Positions 1 to 10,144 are shown, counted from the stretch's first letter. The stretch is 64,000 nt of DNA from Bdellovibrionales bacterium (GCA_016713585.1 JADJOV010000023.1:124001-188000); one strand, 5' to 3'. A program made the numbers and translations. The notes: generated by a model from the letters alone, not told the origin.

Positions 1-1060
1 ACTCACTCTCGCCTTGATCAAATTTAATCTTCAAAGGGGCAACGCCCCAGGTTGAACACTTTGAAAATCCACGTAATTTAATTTCATCTTTTTCGGTTAC
101 GACCACCATCTGACAGTTTTTTTGAACTCGCATTTTTCAATCTCCATCACATCTTTAATTGTATACTGGTGATGGTCAGCAAAAAAACAACTTTCAAACT
201 GCCTCTTTGGATACTGGGACTTGAGCAAATCCATAAAGGATTCCGGGTCAGCCAAACCGCAAACCACAAGCCAGCGACTTCCCGAGAGCACAAGTCCGGC
301 CGGAACACCGGTCGGATCAATGGCATTGGATTGATTCGGAATGTTCATGCTTCGAACTCCTGCAAGTTCCTGCCGAACAATCGCAAATGGCTTTTCATAC
401 ACGCCTTGCTTTTCAAAACCATTTTTCAGTCTGAGAATTCCGCTTCTGAGCCTTTGTGAAAAGAACAAAATCCGCCCGAAAAAATTGCGAAATCTCTTCT
501 CGAGCTCGTCCCAATGGCAAGACCTGGTAGTGGGAAATCGGTTGACTCAAGTCCAGCAACAACAAATTAAGTTGCCGATTAAGTTGCAAATGCTGAAATC
601 CATCATCAATCACAATGACATTGACTCTCTCGAGAGTCTCGAGCACCCGAGCGGTTCGCCACTTCTCTGGGCCCACGTAAACGCTGGCCTTTGGATGAAC
701 GGTTGCGAGCCAAAGCGGCTCATCACCATAAACCTTTGCCCCCTCTGGGTTCTGGATATCAACTCTGGTGGGTTTTGTGGCGCTGGCTTTATAAGCTCGA
801 CTCACGACTCCGACAGTTTTATCTTTGCTCTCAAAGTAAGAAATGACCAGATCAACGAGGGGTGTTTTTCCAGTCCCACCCACCGTGAGATTTCCAAGAC
901 TGATGACCGGTGTCTTCAGTGTCAATGAGGAGGCCCAGTGATTCCGATAAGCCCAAACCCGAACCTGCGAGAGCCCACTTAAAGCCCAACTCAAGGGGGT
1001 TAGCCATTTTGTCAGATTAGGATTTTGACTCTGGTTGTTTTTCAACGAAAAACTCCTCAA
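1..1060 (-). CDS. lpxK: Tetraacyldisaccharide 4'-kinase LpxK (two apparent frameshifts, 3' end beyond window)
   Basis: LpxK phosphorylates the 4' position of the lipid A disaccharide at the inner membrane. The N-terminal part shows the family Walker A (GNLTVGGTGKTP, about residue 57) and the DDGFQH motif. The frame breaks near 425-435 in an A/T-rich run, where a second frame continues with a plausible LpxK segment, and breaks again near 115-125 in a run of A. Beyond that, a third frame encodes VVVTEKDEIKLR, matching the conserved C-terminal TEKD motif, and stays open to base 1, so the gene continues outside the window. The ATG at 1060 overlaps the lpxB stop by 44 nt; a TTG five codons later is an alternative. 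Last visible gene of the envelope operon. The function is essential, so the breaks are probably sequence errors rather than decay. Confidence 0.85.
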
Positions 1061-2192
1061 GGGATTTCACCACTCTGTCCGTAGCCCCTTTTTCCCCCAA
1101 ATACTGTGGTAATTTGGAAAGATCCTGGATCACCTGCTGACGATAACCTGGGTCGACTAAATACCTATCTAACTCATGCGCCAAAATCGATGGGGACGCC
1201 TGCGCTTGCCAGCGCTCAGGCACAACCTCACGATCTAAAATAAGGTTAACCAGACCGAAAAACTTAGTCCCTCTGACCAAAATCCTTGCGATCCAACCCG
1301 TGAGCCACTTCATCTTGTACATGATCACCATTGGCTTCCTCAACAAACCCACCATCAGCGTGGCCGTGCCAGAGGCCACCAAAACAAGATCAGTTAAATT
1401 GATCATACGCAGAGGGTCATCTTTTTGAATGATGTAGGGAAAACCAAAATCTTCCAGATAGGGAAGCAAATCCTCTCGAGAAAAAGACGGAGCGCAGAGA
1501 ATTAACAATTTCATCTGAGAGTGCTTTTTCATCAAAATTCGAGCCACCTCAAGCTGTATTGCAAAATGTTGTTTCAACTCAAGACGACGACTTCCAGGCA
1601 TAAGGCCCAACACAATATCCTTATCTTCAATTCCACATCGACGGCGATTCTCCAAGCGTCTGGCTTCATCGAACAAGGTCGGATCCAATTCATCTAACAC
1701 CGGGTGTCCAACAAACTCCGAGGTCACCTGGTGACGATCATAGAACTTTTTCTCGAAAGGGAAGAGCAAAAATACTTTCTTGCAATATCTTTGAATTGTT
1801 TTGACTCGCCCTTGGCGCCAGGCCCAAATTTGCGGCGAGATGTAATACACCACTGGAATTCCCAATCGATGCAATTTTTTCGATAACATCAGATTGAATT
1901 CTGGATAATCCATAACTACGACGACCCGAGGTCTGCGCTTGGCAGCTTCCTCAACCAATCGATTAAAAACTGCCTTGAGATGTTTATAATGGGTTATTAT
2001 CTCAGCGGCCCCAACCACGGCCATTTCTTCAGACTTTCCCAGACGTTCGAACCCTAGGCTTTCCATCTCCGAAGAACCCACTCCAAAAACTCGAATATTT
2101 GGCCGAGTCTTTTTCCAGCTCTCTAGCAGACGAACTGCAAAGGCCGCGCTCGAAGCTTCAGCGGCCACAATCATGACAGAATCATCACTCAT
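1017..2192 (-). CDS. lpxB: Lipid-A-disaccharide synthase LpxB
   Basis: Glycosyltransferase family 19 enzyme joining UDP-diacylglucosamine and lipid X into the lipid A disaccharide on the cytoplasmic face of the inner membrane. About 391 aa, normal length. Conserved blocks include GKSEEMAVVGAAEI, the PQIWAWRQGR segment and GLMPGSRR. The start at 2192 is chosen because its ATG forms a 4-nt ATGA overlap with the upstream oxidoreductase stop; an in-frame ATG 13 codons upstream lies inside that gene. The N-terminal block, normally GEASGD, reads AAEASSAAF here, losing the GD pair. The product feeds LpxK, encoded immediately downstream. Confidence 0.93.
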   Translation of the reverse strand: MSDDSVMIVAAEASSAAFAVRLLESWKKTRPNIRVFGVGSSEMESLGFERLGKSEEMAVVGAAEIITHYKHLKAVFNRLVEEAAKRRPRVVVVMDYPEFNLMLSKKLHRLGIPVVYYISPQIWAWRQGRVKTIQRYCKKVFLLFPFEKKFYDRHQVTSEFVGHPVLDELDPTLFDEARRLENRRRCGIEDKDIVLGLMPGSRRLELKQHFAIQLEVARILMKKHSQMKLLILCAPSFSREDLLPYLEDFGFPYIIQKDDPLRMINLTDLVLVASGTATLMVGLLRKPMVIMYKMKWLTGWIARILVRGTKFFGLVNLILDREVVPERWQAQASPSILAHELDRYLVDPGYRQQVIQDLSKLPQYLGEKGATDRVVKSLEEFFVEKQPESKS

Positions 2193-3199
2193 GAGTTTCT
2201 CGACAAGTCTTTTTCGATCGCTGCCGTCCACTTCATGGCGCGAAGGCCCTCCTCCGCTGACACAGGCATCGGAATCTTATGGAGGTTCGCATGAACAAAG
2301 GCCCGTGTCTCCTCAAGCAAGGCATCTTTTTTCTCGACTGTCCAGGATCGGACGGCCAGCAATTCACCGTCATTGAGTTTCGGGCTCGGCTGGTAGTGGG
2401 TATCTCCAAAGGGCCTCACCTCTAAATGATGATGGGGATGCTGGGCCGCCATCACTTCTGTCAGCTCCTGGGTTCCGGTATTTGCCGTAAGCACCGAAAG
2501 TGGTTGAGTCGCCTTGATGGATCTCAAGGTGACAGGACTCACTCGAGACACCTCGATCGAGACCTTCATACCATTTTTCATCTTGAGGGCAACTTGGCAG
2601 GTATCCCATTCAGAACTCAAAAGACGACTTCCGCTAGCGATCCAAGACTCAGGCTCAGATCCTGTGAGCCAAAGAGCCAGATCAATATCATGAATCATCA
2701 AATCATAGAGCACATTCACATCGGCTCCTCGCGCTCGGAATGGGCCAAGTCGTTTAAGCTCAAAATGAAGTGGGTTTTCCAGCAATCTTTTCAGTTCCAG
2801 GATCGATGGATTAAATCTCTCGATATGTCCCACGGAAAGACTTCCATTCGTTTGCTCAACCAGTTTTGCGAGAGCTTCGGCCTCAACGAGAGTTGAGGTC
2901 ATGGGCTTTTCCACATTCACAGCAATGTTGTTCTTTAAAAAGAAACTTGCAACCTCATAGTGGGCCTTGGTCGACACGGCAATGGTCACCGCTTTGGCCT
3001 CTTTTCGAACTTCCTCGAGCGTGGCAAAGGCCTTCACCCCAAGTTCGCCGGCCACGCGTTGAGCTTGTTCCGGGTTCGCATCATAGACTCCAACCAACTC
3101 AATCTCTGGGCAAGTCTCAGATAATTTCTTGTACTTCTGAGCATGAAAGGTGCCTAGATATCCAACTCCGACCACTGCGCATTTCATCAAGCTTGCCAT
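2189..3199 (-). CDS. Gfo/Idh/MocA-family oxidoreductase between lpxA and lpxB
   Basis: NAD(P)-dependent sugar oxidoreductase fold: an N-terminal Rossmann GVGYLG motif at about residues 11-16, the EKPMT signature near residue 97, and a DLMIHDIDLALW motif in the C-terminal domain. 336 aa, full length. It sits between lpxA (5-nt gap) and lpxB (ATGA overlap). In other bacteria with this arrangement, a family member (GnnA) oxidises UDP-GlcNAc at C3 so that a partner aminotransferase (GnnB) can make the 3-amino sugar for amide-linked lipid A; that function is inferred from position, and no gnnB is visible here. The first ATG after the lpxA stop is used; Met5 is an alternative start. Confidence 0.8.
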   Translation of the reverse strand: MASLMKCAVVGVGYLGTFHAQKYKKLSETCPEIELVGVYDANPEQAQRVAGELGVKAFATLEEVRKEAKAVTIAVSTKAHYEVASFFLKNNIAVNVEKPMTSTLVEAEALAKLVEQTNGSLSVGHIERFNPSILELKRLLENPLHFELKRLGPFRARGADVNVLYDLMIHDIDLALWLTGSEPESWIASGSRLLSSEWDTCQVALKMKNGMKVSIEVSRVSPVTLRSIKATQPLSVLTANTGTQELTEVMAAQHPHHHLEVRPFGDTHYQPSPKLNDGELLAVRSWTVEKKDALLEETRAFVHANLHKIPMPVSAEEGLRAMKWTAAIEKDLSRNS

Positions 3200-3204
3200 C
3201 AGAC

Positions 3205-4023
3205 TTACTCGCTTTCTAAAAGGTCTCGCTCACCCCGGACAATGGCAATTCCCCTTTTCGAGGATTTAATAAAATTAATAAAATAATCGATATGTGGTCC
3301 AGGCTCACATTCTGTCTTAATTCGCTCTATTCCCTCATCAATCGTGTGGGAACCCTTAATCATAATCCGAATGGCTTTATGAATATTAGATACATCCTCT
3401 CGTGAAAACCCTTTTCGCAAAGTCCCACTTTATTTGTCGCTCGAACGACGGCGTAGTTCCCTTGCGCCCGAGAAAACGGCAAAATATCTTTATTGATAAC
3501 ACTACTTCCAGCGATAAAAGAATTTCTACCAACTTTTGTGAACTGATTGAAAGCGCACACTCCGCCGATGACAACATGATCTTCAATCTCACAATGCCCG
3601 GCCACGTGAGTGTCGTTGGCCATGATCACATGGTCCCCAATCTGGCAGTCATGTCCGACGTGAGTGTAAGCCATAAAGTAGCCGTGGTTTCCAATTGTGG
3701 TTTTTACCAATACCTTTTGGCGTCGCAATATTGACCGTCGAGAATTCACGAAAGACGTTATGATTTCCAATGATCAATTGGGTTGGTTCGCCCTTATAAG
3801 AGATATCTTGAGGTGGTCCGCCAATGGCGGCCCCTGGACAAATGTGATTTTCTTCGCCAATAATAAGAACTCCCGACCGACAACCCACGATGGCGTGGCC
3901 CTCGATCAAGGTCCCTCGGCCGATCTTGACCTTCCCCTGAATCAAACAATAGGGACCAATTTCCACATCAGGACCAACTTCAACATCAGGTGATAATATA
4001 GCTGTTGGGTGGATTTTACTCAT
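3205..4023 (-). CDS. lpxA: UDP-N-acetylglucosamine acyltransferase LpxA (two apparent frameshifts)
   Basis: First committed step of lipid A synthesis, acylating the 3 position of UDP-GlcNAc. The hexapeptide-repeat left-handed beta helix is spread over three reading frames. The N-terminal part runs from 4023 through VNIATPKG, the middle (HVGHDCQIGDHVIM) begins near 3700, and the C-terminal helical part (RKGFSRED onward) begins near 3425. The joined length, about 272 aa, is normal for LpxA, and the two shifts compensate. The second break lies next to G and T homopolymers. Starts 5 nt after the skp stop. The usual neighbours lpxD and fabZ are absent from this locus. Confidence 0.88.
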
Positions 4024-4028
4024 AAATG

Positions 4029-4532
4029 CTATTTTTCTTTTTCAAAAGATTTGATCACATCATCAGTTAAATCATGACCAGGCTCTGCGTAAAGAACCAT
4101 GGCCGAATTTTCGATCACCATTGTGTAGCCTTTTTCCTTGCCCACTTTGGCAATCACCGTTCGCATTTTTTCCAAAATTGGCTGAGTCAGATCCCGTTCT
4201 TTTTTCTGGATCTCCATTTGATTTTTCTGAACAGATTCTTGGTACTTCATCATTTCGTCACGAAACTCAGATTGCTTTTTTCCGAGCACTTCTTCAGAAA
4301 GAACGGCTTGTTTTTTCTCAATATCTTCCTTCATCTTCTTGAGATCGCCCTCTTTCTTTTCCAATTCTTTTTTTCGCTTATTGAATTCAGCTTCTAGTTC
4401 AGTTTTTGCTTTCTTGCCTGCAGTTGAAGTCTGAATTGCCTTTTGCATGTCCACAGTCCCAAGTTTAAAAGTCGCTTCTGCGTTGGCAGAGAGGCCTAAG
4501 AGACATAAAGTCGTGATTACATATTTTAACAT
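4029..4532 (-). CDS. skp: Periplasmic chaperone Skp/OmpH
   Basis: 167 aa with an N-terminal signal peptide ending around ANA (residues 1-18), then KLGTVDMQKA, the conserved OmpH start, followed by a long Lys/Glu-rich coiled coil (about residues 40-125) that forms the tentacles of the trimeric chaperone. It holds unfolded outer-membrane proteins for delivery to BamA, whose gene lies 24 nt upstream; lpxA follows after 5 nt. The bamA-skp-lpxA order is the usual envelope-gene arrangement. Confidence 0.9.
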   Translation of the reverse strand: MLKYVITTLCLLGLSANAEATFKLGTVDMQKAIQTSTAGKKAKTELEAEFNKRKKELEKKEGDLKKMKEDIEKKQAVLSEEVLGKKQSEFRDEMMKYQESVQKNQMEIQKKERDLTQPILEKMRTVIAKVGKEKGYTMVIENSAMVLYAEPGHDLTDDVIKSFEKEK

Positions 4533-4556
4533 CGTGTTTCTCCCGTAAAATGTTGT

Positions 4557-7067
4557 CTAAAATGGTGTCCCAATTGAAAACTCAAAAACGCTCGCGTCAT
4601 GATAAAGTGAACTTCGTCTAAATGGGAATCCCAATTCAAAACGCAAAGGTCCTATTGGTGAAAACCAACGGATTCCAAACCCTGCATCACTATACAAAAA
4701 CTCTGACGACAAATAATCCTCAGCCTGACCAACATCGTAGAAGGCAACTCCGTACATCTCTGCTTCACGCACCAAAGGAAACAGAAGCTCTCCTTGATAC
4801 ATGACCTGCTTAGTTCCTCCGTAAAATCTTGTATACTTCTCGGGGTCAGCACTCCCATACCTTGCTTCCAAAGTTGGAGATGTCCGCGTTTTTCCGAGTC
4901 GCCCATAGCGATACCCTCGAAGACTGTAGGGTCCCCCTAGGAGGTATAACTCATTAAATGGTACCTCTCGATCGCCCCTCGTCGAGGAAATATCCGCATA
5001 CGAAAAAGAATTTCTCCAAACCACGTCCCAAAACAGGTTCTTAAAGAACCGAAAATCTCCCCCAAATTTCTGGTAGTGCAGATTTCCACCAATCAACCCC
5101 GTGAGGTTATAGGACCCTCGTAAATAAATCCCTTTAACTGTTTTAAACCGATCATTCCTGGTATCGTACTCAATACTGCCTCCGACCTGACCGGCATCCC
5201 CTTCCGCCGTCGACAAAGGGAAAAGAGTCTGATCAGTCATATACTTAGATCCATCACGAATATCCGTAAACTCGCGATTTCCAAGACGTGAAGCAACGTA
5301 CGTATAACTCAAATTACCGCGCAAATAGTCCCCGAGCGGATGACCTAAAAACAATGAGGCACCAGTTTTACGCTCGCTGTAGTCGGCCCTCTGATCGCTG
5401 TCACTTTGAAATAGCCGAAACCCTGCTGACCAAAGAGAATCCTTAAAATAAGGCTCGGTAAAGCTTAAATCATAAGAACTGTAGCTTCCTGCCAAATTCA
5501 AAGACACCCCAAGATTTTGTCCGCGACCCAAAAAGTTTGTCTGTTGCACAGAGCCTGTGAGCGTAAAGCCTTGGGATGTTCCGTAACCTGCGCCCAACTG
5601 AATTTGACCGGTATTTCGCTCTTTGACCACGATTTCCATATTCATCACGGTGGGCTGATCTGCTGGAGTCGAGGTTTTAAAATTGACGTCGTCAAAAAAG
5701 CCTAACCGCTGAATATTTTCCAAGGACTGACGACGACGAGTTTCATTGTAAAGCTCGCCCTCATGAATTTTAAGCTCTCGGCGCAAAACCTTATCCCGAG
5801 TCTTGGAGTTTCCTGTCACATTGATTTGACCAAAATAAACTTTGTTTCCCTTATCGAATTCAAAAACAAGGTCTACCTTTCGCTCTTTGTCATGAAAGCG
5901 AGTTCGAGGAATCACATTCGTATAGGCGTAACCCAAATCCCCATACTTAGCCGTCAGATCGCTCATGTCCTTCTGAAGAACATCATAAGCAAAAATTTTG
6001 TTTTCGTCGATCTTGATCGTCTCGAAGAGCTCATCTCGAGGGAATAGGACGTCTCCGGCGAAGTCGATTTCACCGACCTCAAACTGCTCCCCTTCCTCGA
6101 CCCTGGCTGTAATATAAATCCCTTTTTTATCAGGAGTCACCGTGACCATGGGGCGGTCAATTTTAGCCTGAACATAGCCCTGACTAAAATAGAGCATGCG
6201 TAACACTTGCATATCACGATCAAAGGCTTCCTGTTTGTAGGCTCCAGAACTACTTAAACCCGAGAAATAGCCCTCTTCCTGAGTGAGCAACCGACCCTTC
6301 AGGAAGTTTTCTGTTAAGTTTTTAGCGCCTAAAATCGTGATCTTTTTAACCTTAACTTTTTCATTTTCCTTCACCGTGAAAATCACTCTCACAGACTCGT
6401 CTTTTTTAATGTCTTCAATCTTAAATTCAACTTTGGCTAAAAAATAACCCTTGTCCTCATAGAACTTTTGAATTTTTTCATTGGCTTCACGAATTTTACC
6501 TTGATTTAATATTTCAAAAACTTTCACTCCGGAAGCCTCTTGAACCTCTTCCGTTTTAAGTTCATTAATCCCCTCAAACTTAAGTTCACCAATCGATGGT
6601 TTCTCAACGACCTTATATTCCAATTTGAGAGAATCTGTTTCTCCAGGCTTTACGTTCGATTTAGGGTCTACACCTGCTTTTGAGGTTGAAACAATCACAT
6701 CATTAAAAAAGCCAGATTTAAATAAATTCTGTATATCCTCTCGAACCTGCTCCCGAGAAAGGGGCTTGGCGACTACGGATTTAATGCGATTCAAAATAGC
6801 GTCTTTTTCAATTTTCCTCTGACCCGAGATAACTATTTCCCGGATAGTCCCCTCCAAAACTTTTGCTCCAGTCGCTTTTGCTCCAGGAGGCTTGGACGAA
6901 TTGGGCTTTGAGCGTTCCTTTACAAGGAGTTTTGAGCGATTCCTTTGAACAGGCGGTGCTGCCTGCGTGACATCATTAAAAAACGTCAAGGCAACACCTA
7001 GGCTTAGAAAAAGCTGAGGCAATGACAGACCTATAATTCTCAATAACCGAACCTGTTTTCGCTGCAA
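4557..7067 (-). CDS. bamA: Outer-membrane protein assembly factor BamA
   Basis: 836 aa, intact. An N-terminal hydrophobic signal segment (about residues 10-37) is followed by five POTRA-like repeats (about residues 70-480) and a C-terminal Omp85 barrel. Barrel landmarks include ELYLLGGPYSLRGYRYG (the LRGY-type loop) and GIRWFSPIGPLRFELG near the end; the last residue is phenylalanine, as expected of a Bam substrate. It inserts beta-barrel proteins into the outer membrane. Co-transcribed with skp and the Lol transporter genes, consistent with a general envelope-biogenesis operon. Confidence 0.96.
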   Translation of the reverse strand: MQRKQVRLLRIIGLSLPQLFLSLGVALTFFNDVTQAAPPVQRNRSKLLVKERSKPNSSKPPGAKATGAKVLEGTIREIVISGQRKIEKDAILNRIKSVVAKPLSREQVREDIQNLFKSGFFNDVIVSTSKAGVDPKSNVKPGETDSLKLEYKVVEKPSIGELKFEGINELKTEEVQEASGVKVFEILNQGKIREANEKIQKFYEDKGYFLAKVEFKIEDIKKDESVRVIFTVKENEKVKVKKITILGAKNLTENFLKGRLLTQEEGYFSGLSSSGAYKQEAFDRDMQVLRMLYFSQGYVQAKIDRPMVTVTPDKKGIYITARVEEGEQFEVGEIDFAGDVLFPRDELFETIKIDENKIFAYDVLQKDMSDLTAKYGDLGYAYTNVIPRTRFHDKERKVDLVFEFDKGNKVYFGQINVTGNSKTRDKVLRRELKIHEGELYNETRRRQSLENIQRLGFFDDVNFKTSTPADQPTVMNMEIVVKERNTGQIQLGAGYGTSQGFTLTGSVQQTNFLGRGQNLGVSLNLAGSYSSYDLSFTEPYFKDSLWSAGFRLFQSDSDQRADYSERKTGASLFLGHPLGDYLRGNLSYTYVASRLGNREFTDIRDGSKYMTDQTLFPLSTAEGDAGQVGGSIEYDTRNDRFKTVKGIYLRGSYNLTGLIGGNLHYQKFGGDFRFFKNLFWDVVWRNSFSYADISSTRGDREVPFNELYLLGGPYSLRGYRYGRLGKTRTSPTLEARYGSADPEKYTRFYGGTKQVMYQGELLFPLVREAEMYGVAFYDVGQAEDYLSSEFLYSDAGFGIRWFSPIGPLRFELGFPFRRSSLYHDASVFEFSIGTPF

Positions 7068-7121
7068 AAAGGATCCTTTAAAATGACAACTCGCGCAGCG
7101 TAGCTTCTCTATTTTCTGATG

Positions 7122-7809
7122 TCAATCCTGGTTCGAAAAGCGACCATCTTTCATCAGGAGCAGCCGGGGGAACTTTTGACCAAAAGTTAAATCATGGGTC
7201 ACAACTACAAGTGTCAGACCATACTCTTCCTTCAGGGTAAAAAACAAATTTTGAACTATGATGCTGTTTGTTGAGTCCAAGTTTCCGGTGGGCTCATCGG
7301 CAAAATAGGACTTTTGGACGTCGCACCAAAGCTCGGGCAATTGCAACCCGCTGGAGCTCGCCACCAGATAATTCATTAGGATAATGATCAGCTCTTTCGC
7401 GAATTCCCATAAGATGGAGGAGCTCATAGGCTCGCTGACGAACTTCTGAAATTTCGAGACCGGCGATTCTTCCAGGTAAGATGATATTTTCAAAGGCCGT
7501 CAGCTCCGACAGAAGGTGGTGAAACTGAAAGACAAAACCCATTTTCTCATTCCGAAAAAGAGAAATTTCGTCATCCCCCATCTCTAGAAGATTCTGATCT
7601 TGAAACCAAAGTTGACCCCTATTTGGACGATCCAAAGTTCCTAGAACATGCATCAAGGTGCTCTTCCCCGCGCCAGAAGCCCCCATGATTGAGACAGCTT
7701 CACCTTCCTTGATTTCAAGGTCAAGACCCTTCAGAATCGGCAATTCTCCGGTACCCTGTTGGTAACTCTTATAAATTTGAACCGCCCTTATTAGAACAGA
7801 CTCAGCCAT
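7122..7809 (-). CDS. lolD: Lipoprotein-releasing ABC transporter ATPase LolD (one apparent frameshift)
   Basis: ATP-binding subunit of the Lol exporter that releases lipoproteins from the inner membrane. Walker A GASGAGKST, Q-loop FVFQFHHLL, signature LSGGELQRVAIARAL, then a break at about 7306 in a run of T. The second frame continues with Walker B and D-loop ADEPTGNLD and the H-loop VVVTHD. Removing one T restores the motif VLFADEPTGNLD, so this is almost certainly a sequence error. The ATG at 7809 overlaps the lolC stop by 8 nt. About 229 aa when joined. Confidence 0.9.
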
Positions 7810-9031
7810 AACGCAAACCCTCCACAGGCTCCAAGCGAGCACCACGGCGTGCCGGCGCGAGTGTTGCCAAAAAACAAATCACAAGAGTGCACAAACTGAC
7901 CACAAAAAGATCGATCATCCTTATCTCCACATGAATTGCCTCAACTTTATAGACGTCTCCCGAAATCAATCCGAGTTTTGTTTGGTATATTGAAAACAAA
8001 AAACACAAGAAAAACCCAAGAAGAATGCCCGCAACCAAGCCACATCCCCCTAAAATCAATCCTTGCATACTATATATTTGCAGAATTTTCTTCTGAGACA
8101 ATCCAAGTGCTTTCAGAATCGCAATATCGGAATACCTGCGTACAACATTGACCAAAAGCGTACTTGAAACATTGAAGGCAGATACAATGACAATCACAAG
8201 AACCACGAAAAAGATCACGACCCTTTCGTACTTGACTGCTTCGAAAAGATTTTCATTCACATCCCGCCAATCCCTTATAAAATACTGGGATCCCATCTCC
8301 TGAGAAAGATGAAACGCAGCGGTGCGGGCATAATCAATATCTTTAAATTTGAGCGTCAGCCCCGTATATCTTTCAGGTGGCATCTGAGCTAAAGCCTGGC
8401 TTGATTTTAAATCAGTCAGAATAAATCTTTGATTCCAATCATACTTCCCAAGATCCAAAATTCCCTTCACGACAAACTCGGACATTTGACGTGTAAATTG
8501 ACTAGGATCTAGTTCTTTTGTGAGAGGGACAATCACCTTAAAATGATCCCCAACCTTTAAACCAAGACGCCTAGCAACTCCCTGGCCCACCAAAGCCCCC
8601 GATTTGCCATCGCCAGAGGAAAAGTCAATTTGACCCTCTTTCAATCGGTTATCAAAATGAAGAACAGAATGGACCCGCTCCGGATCAACACCTTGAATCA
8701 TGACCCCCAAAACTTGACCTTTTTTGGCTGCGATCGCCTCGACATAGGTGAACCGCATCGTCGATTCCAGAGTCGGCTCAAGGGCTTTGAGACGGGCCTC
8801 GAGTTCTTGCCACGGATCCAAGGAGCGTGGTCGCCTCATCACAGTTACGTGGCCGGTCACATCTGACATGGCCTCCTTGAGCGTGCTTTCAAATCCGCTC
8901 ATCACAGCCATTGAGGCGACTAAACTTGCAACCCCCAGAACTAAACCTAAAAGTGCCAGCGGAGCAGAGCCTCCAAATAAAGTCTGACGAGTCCACCACA
9001 ATTTCCAGGCCAACCAAACTGTTGTTTTCAT
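7802..9031 (-). CDS. lolC: Lipoprotein-releasing ABC transporter permease LolC/LolE
   Basis: 409 aa FtsX/MacB-type permease: one N-terminal transmembrane segment (about residues 22-45, containing the ASLVASMAVMSGFE sequence typical of LolC/E), a large periplasmic domain, and three C-terminal transmembrane segments (about residues 270-400) of the FtsX domain. A single permease gene suggests a homodimer as in LolCD or LolF systems, although a second permease could be elsewhere. ATGA overlap with prfB and 8-nt overlap with lolD. Confidence 0.9.
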   Translation of the reverse strand: MKTTVWLAWKLWWTRQTLFGGSAPLALLGLVLGVASLVASMAVMSGFESTLKEAMSDVTGHVTVMRRPRSLDPWQELEARLKALEPTLESTMRFTYVEAIAAKKGQVLGVMIQGVDPERVHSVLHFDNRLKEGQIDFSSGDGKSGALVGQGVARRLGLKVGDHFKVIVPLTKELDPSQFTRQMSEFVVKGILDLGKYDWNQRFILTDLKSSQALAQMPPERYTGLTLKFKDIDYARTAAFHLSQEMGSQYFIRDWRDVNENLFEAVKYERVVIFFVVLVIVIVSAFNVSSTLLVNVVRRYSDIAILKALGLSQKKILQIYSMQGLILGGCGLVAGILLGFFLCFLFSIYQTKLGLISGDVYKVEAIHVEIRMIDLFVVSLCTLVICFLATLAPARRGARLEPVEGLRYG

Positions 9032-10144
9032 GATTTCAATTGCGACTTTAAAAAGGCCATAATGAATTGATCCAACTTTCCGTCCATGACATCAGCCACC
9101 TGACTTGTTTCACAATCAGTCCGGTGATCTTTAACCATCTGGTAGGGATGCATCACGTAGGACCTTATCTGAGAACCCCATTCGTTGGCCTTTTTCTGTG
9201 AGTTCATGGCGTCTTTTTCACGATTCCGCTTTTCAACTTCTTTTTCGTAAAGCGCCGCCTTCAGCATTTTCAAGGCCCGTTCACGGTTTTGAATCTGACT
9301 TCGCTGAGTCTGGCACTGAATAATAATTCCAGAAGGTAAATGATACATTCGGACAGCAGAGTCGGTTCTGTTGACGTGCTGTCCCCCCGCACCACTTGAG
9401 CGAAATGTTTCAACTTTTAAATCTTCAGGCTTAACTTCAATATTTATATTGTCATCGACGTCGGCCCAAACAAAAACAGAAGCAAAAGAAGTATGCCTCC
9501 TGGCATTTGAATCAAAAGGAGAAATTCGAACGAGACGATGAACCCCAGATTCGGCTTTGAGGTACCCATAAGCGTAGGGCCCTTCAACAAGAATCGTACA
9601 AGATTTTATTCCAGCTTCATCGCCTTCATTCATATCCAGAATTTGGATTTTATATCCATGGGAATCTGCATAACGTGAGTACATTCGAAAGAGCATGGCC
9701 GCCCAGTCACAAGACTCGGTCCCACCCGCGCCAGCGTTAATAGAAAGATAAGCCGAGTTAGCGTCTAACTCTTGATTGAGCAGGCGCCTGAGCTCAAGCT
9801 CCTCTCCTAATTTTTGAATTTGCTTAATTTCACTTTTGACTTCCAAAAATGTCGCTTCATCTGAGGCCTCAGCCGACATCTCTAACAAAACTTTGCAATC
9901 TTCAAGACGCTGGGAAAACGAGTCCCACTCAGAAACTGCTTTTTCAAGAAAGGTTTTCTCTCTATTTAACTTCTGCATTTCATCGGGCTTTTCCCAGAGA
10001 CTGGGGTTTTCAGCAGCAAGTCCGAGCTCGACCAGTCGTTTCTTTTTTTGGTCTAGGTCAAAGAGACCCCCGAAGTTCAAGGGAAAACCGATCGAGTTCA
10101 TTCAGAGTTCGCTTCACATCGCTGATTTCGGCAATAAGAGACAT
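9028..10144 (-). CDS. prfB: Peptide chain release factor 2 with programmed +1 frameshift
   Basis: Recognises UGA/UAA stop codons and triggers peptide release. The start is ATG 10144, preceded by a GGAG ribosome-binding site. Twenty-eight codons run to CTT TGA at 10063-10058, where a +1 shift continues into the main frame (DLDQKKKRL). The joined product is about 371 aa. The SPF tripeptide (RISPFDS) and the catalytic GGQ (GAGGQHVNRTDSA) are present. Taking only the long open frame would give a false N-terminus. ATGA overlap with downstream lolC; about 60 nt separates it from ybeY. Confidence 0.95.
10057..10072 (-). promoter_or_regulatory. prfB programmed +1 frameshift site
   Basis: On the minus strand the sequence reads CGGGGGTCTCTTTGAC, almost identical to the E. 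coli site: a Shine-Dalgarno-like G-run, a short spacer, then the slippery CTT followed by in-frame TGA and C. When RF2 is scarce the ribosome slips +1 on CTT, giving autoregulation. Confidence 0.95.

Noticed and set aside
341..928. Long plus-strand open frame opposite lpxK
   Set aside because: Antisense shadow of lpxK motifs; no family-like sequence or ribosome-binding site.
3360..4023. lpxA frame changes as programmed recoding
   Set aside because: No slippery-site plus stimulator arrangement like prfB; the second break is at homopolymers, so an error is simpler.
4024..4028. Missing fabZ/lpxD between skp and lpxA as a deletion
   Set aside because: The 5-nt gap is clean; these genes may simply lie elsewhere, so no deletion can be claimed.
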